From assembly GCA_947561715.1 (NCBI GenBank), contig OX387204.1, positions 15,257,001-15,321,000 on the forward strand: a stretch of 64,000 nucleotides of DNA, written 5' to 3'. This DNA comes from Ascidia mentula (Eukaryota; Chordata; Ascidiacea; Phlebobranchia; Ascidiidae). A model generated the notes under the pieces. That model ran no database searches. It was not told where the DNA came from and was given only the letters and a program-made list of their open reading frames with translations. This document shows positions 63,301 through 64,000 of the stretch, one piece after another (within the stretch, counting starts at the first letter, position 1; each line of letters starts with the position of its first letter). Made by a program: the position numbers and the translations under genes.

Positions 63301-63658
63301 AGTATTGGCTAAATATGTATGTTTTTTTTGCAGAACGAAGTCTTTTTGAGTATGGAAAAGTGAACCATGCCCTGTGTTCTGCGATGAAAACAATTATACG
63401 AGTAAGTGATAAACACTATTCCAAACAATGGCGGTTTCTCTCACTTTTTTATGTGCAGGAATATCAGATCAACCTCGCCCAACTGGATGACCATCGTCGC
63501 CGCGGTGATCTGTCCCTGCAGCGATTGGTCTTCCTTCTTCAACCTGTTCTACGGCAAATGTCTGTTCTTGCCTCTGTAGCTATTGCTGTAGAAAGAGGCA
63601 ACTGTATCGGAGGACCAGTGCTGTCTTTGCTTCATAAACGGATCATGAGCAGCATAGG
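60350..63658 (+). CDS. TUBGCP2: Gamma-tubulin complex component 2 (5' part)
   Basis: Nine exons are in the window: 60350-60405, 60551-60626, 60961-61052, 61119-61320, 61521-61718, 62119-62275, 62822-62899, 63334-63401, 63459-63658; the gene runs off the end after about 375 of roughly 900 residues. The start MSDEFRIHH matches the human N-terminus, followed by LLKNRTPF, INKYEELKAKNTRN, IVRDLLAVLTGVEG, SLFEYGKVNHALCSAM and LSLLHKR. GCP2 pairs with GCP3 and gamma-tubulin in the small complex that nucleates microtubules at centrosomes. The part present covers the N-terminal extension and the start of GRIP1. The exon 4 donor is ambiguous: GAG|GCATGT (GC donor, matches human length) or six bases later TGT|GTATTG, which adds two residues; both keep the frame. 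Confidence 0.96.
61838..61920 (+). repeat. Copy of dispersed repeat
   Basis: GAGCTGCAGACAGTACATACTGTTTCAACC and GGTCTCATTAGTGCAACCGGTGACTGTTG follow the family order. It lies in a TUBGCP2 intron. Confidence 0.5.
62416..62640. mobile_element. Second non-autonomous hAT-type element
   Basis: The 225-bp element has ends CGTTGATTCCCAACC and GTTTGGGAAACACTG, imperfect inverted repeats of the CAGTG..TTCCCAA type. It is flanked by an exact 8-bp duplication TTTTAAAT (62408-62415 and 62641-62648). Internal sequence differs from the element at 17001, so it is another family of the same superfamily, with its left end mutated. It lies in a TUBGCP2 intron. Confidence 0.85.
63079..63235 (+). mobile_element. 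tRNA-derived SINE copy 2
   Basis: The tRNA-like head at 63079-63151 (GCTCCGGTAGCTCAGTTGGTAGAGC..., GTTCAAACC) is followed by TTGATTTTTT and TTGTCAGGAAAAAGTGGCTGA, shared with the copy in FTSJ1. The acceptor stem has a G-G mismatch, arguing against a functional tRNA. A perfect 20-bp palindrome (63287-63306) lies just beyond. It is in a TUBGCP2 intron. Confidence 0.75.
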
Positions 63659-63783
63659 GTGAGATTTCAATGTCTTGTTTATCTTGCCACAATGGAAATT
63701 GTTGTACGATTCAATTTCAGCAAATCTGACAAATCTAATCTGAAAACTGAAAATAGGTTTTGACCACCAGGTATCATAATGAA

Positions 63784-63932
63784 TTATGAATCTGACGTTC
63801 TTCTGGTGAAAAACAACAATTATACACCTTTTGTTTAAAAAGATTGTATTTTCTAAATATACAAATATACAATCTTTTTAAACAAAAGGTGTATATTTGT
63901 TGTTTTTCACCAGAAGAACGTCAGATTCATAA
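63784..63932. mobile_element. Long hairpin (foldback element), 66-bp arms
   Basis: The arms 63784-63849 and 63867-63932 are inverted copies with one mismatch around a 17-bp AT-rich centre. It is probably a miniature inverted-repeat element; no target duplication is clear. It lies in the intron after the last TUBGCP2 exon of the window. Confidence 0.85.
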
Positions 63933-64000
63933 ATCTAATCTGATTGTGAACTTTTTTGTTGGTTTCGCCAGTACCTAAATAATATTGTATTAAATTTAAG

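Overview
The window is animal nuclear DNA, most likely from a solitary tunicate (Ciona-like). The genes are chordate orthologues (WDR17, FANCB, CIAO2B, RPL17, cyclin A, FTSJ1, SLC34, TUBGCP2). They are cut into many short exons by mostly 70-800 bp GT-AG introns, the DNA is AT-rich, and small non-autonomous repeats are common. The species is inferred, not read directly. All exon models were built by hand from splice signals, reading phase and remembered family sequence. For the seven genes complete in the window the joined exons stay in frame to a stop and give family-typical lengths; the same chaining holds for the two genes cut by the window ends.

Layout. (1) 1-22293 (+): 3' part of WDR17, 23 exons. 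Its 11.5-kb intron (4300-15766) holds a complete gene on the opposite strand (5033-10550) for a secreted, probably GPI-anchored CUB-MAM-LDLa-LDLa-mucin protein. (2) 23010-27138 (-): full-length FANCB, tail to tail with WDR17. (3) 27516-28325 (-): CIAO2B, and 28736-30517 (+): RPL17, head to head across about 410 bp. (4) 31751-33753 (-): cyclin A. (5) 38184-40900 (-): FTSJ1. (6) 42353-48943 (-) and 54845-59684 (+): two SLC34 Na+/phosphate cotransporters, divergently placed and sharing intron positions and phases, so they are duplicates. The 5.9 kb between them contains an imperfect 1.5-1.7 kb direct duplication. (7) 60350 to the end (+): 5' part of TUBGCP2.

The genes are a mixed set: DNA repair (FANCB), Fe-S protein assembly (CIAO2B), translation (RPL17, FTSJ1), cell cycle and spindle (cyclin A, TUBGCP2) and phosphate uptake (the SLC34 pair). 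I see no operon-like functional unit beyond the SLC34 pair and the CIAO2B/RPL17 shared promoter region.

Repeats are informative. There are two hAT-type miniature elements with intact 8-bp target duplications (17001-17217 and 62416-62640), and two tRNA-derived SINE copies (about 39930-40062 and 63079-63235). A TIR element lies at 48128-48673 and a 66-bp-arm hairpin at 63784-63932. There are three hammerhead-ribozyme-like cores of the Penelope-element type. A dispersed family carries a 'CCACTGTTTCGACC' core. I found no convincing new multi-gene system; the nested CUB-MAM-LDLa gene and the duplicated phosphate-transporter locus are the most unusual items.
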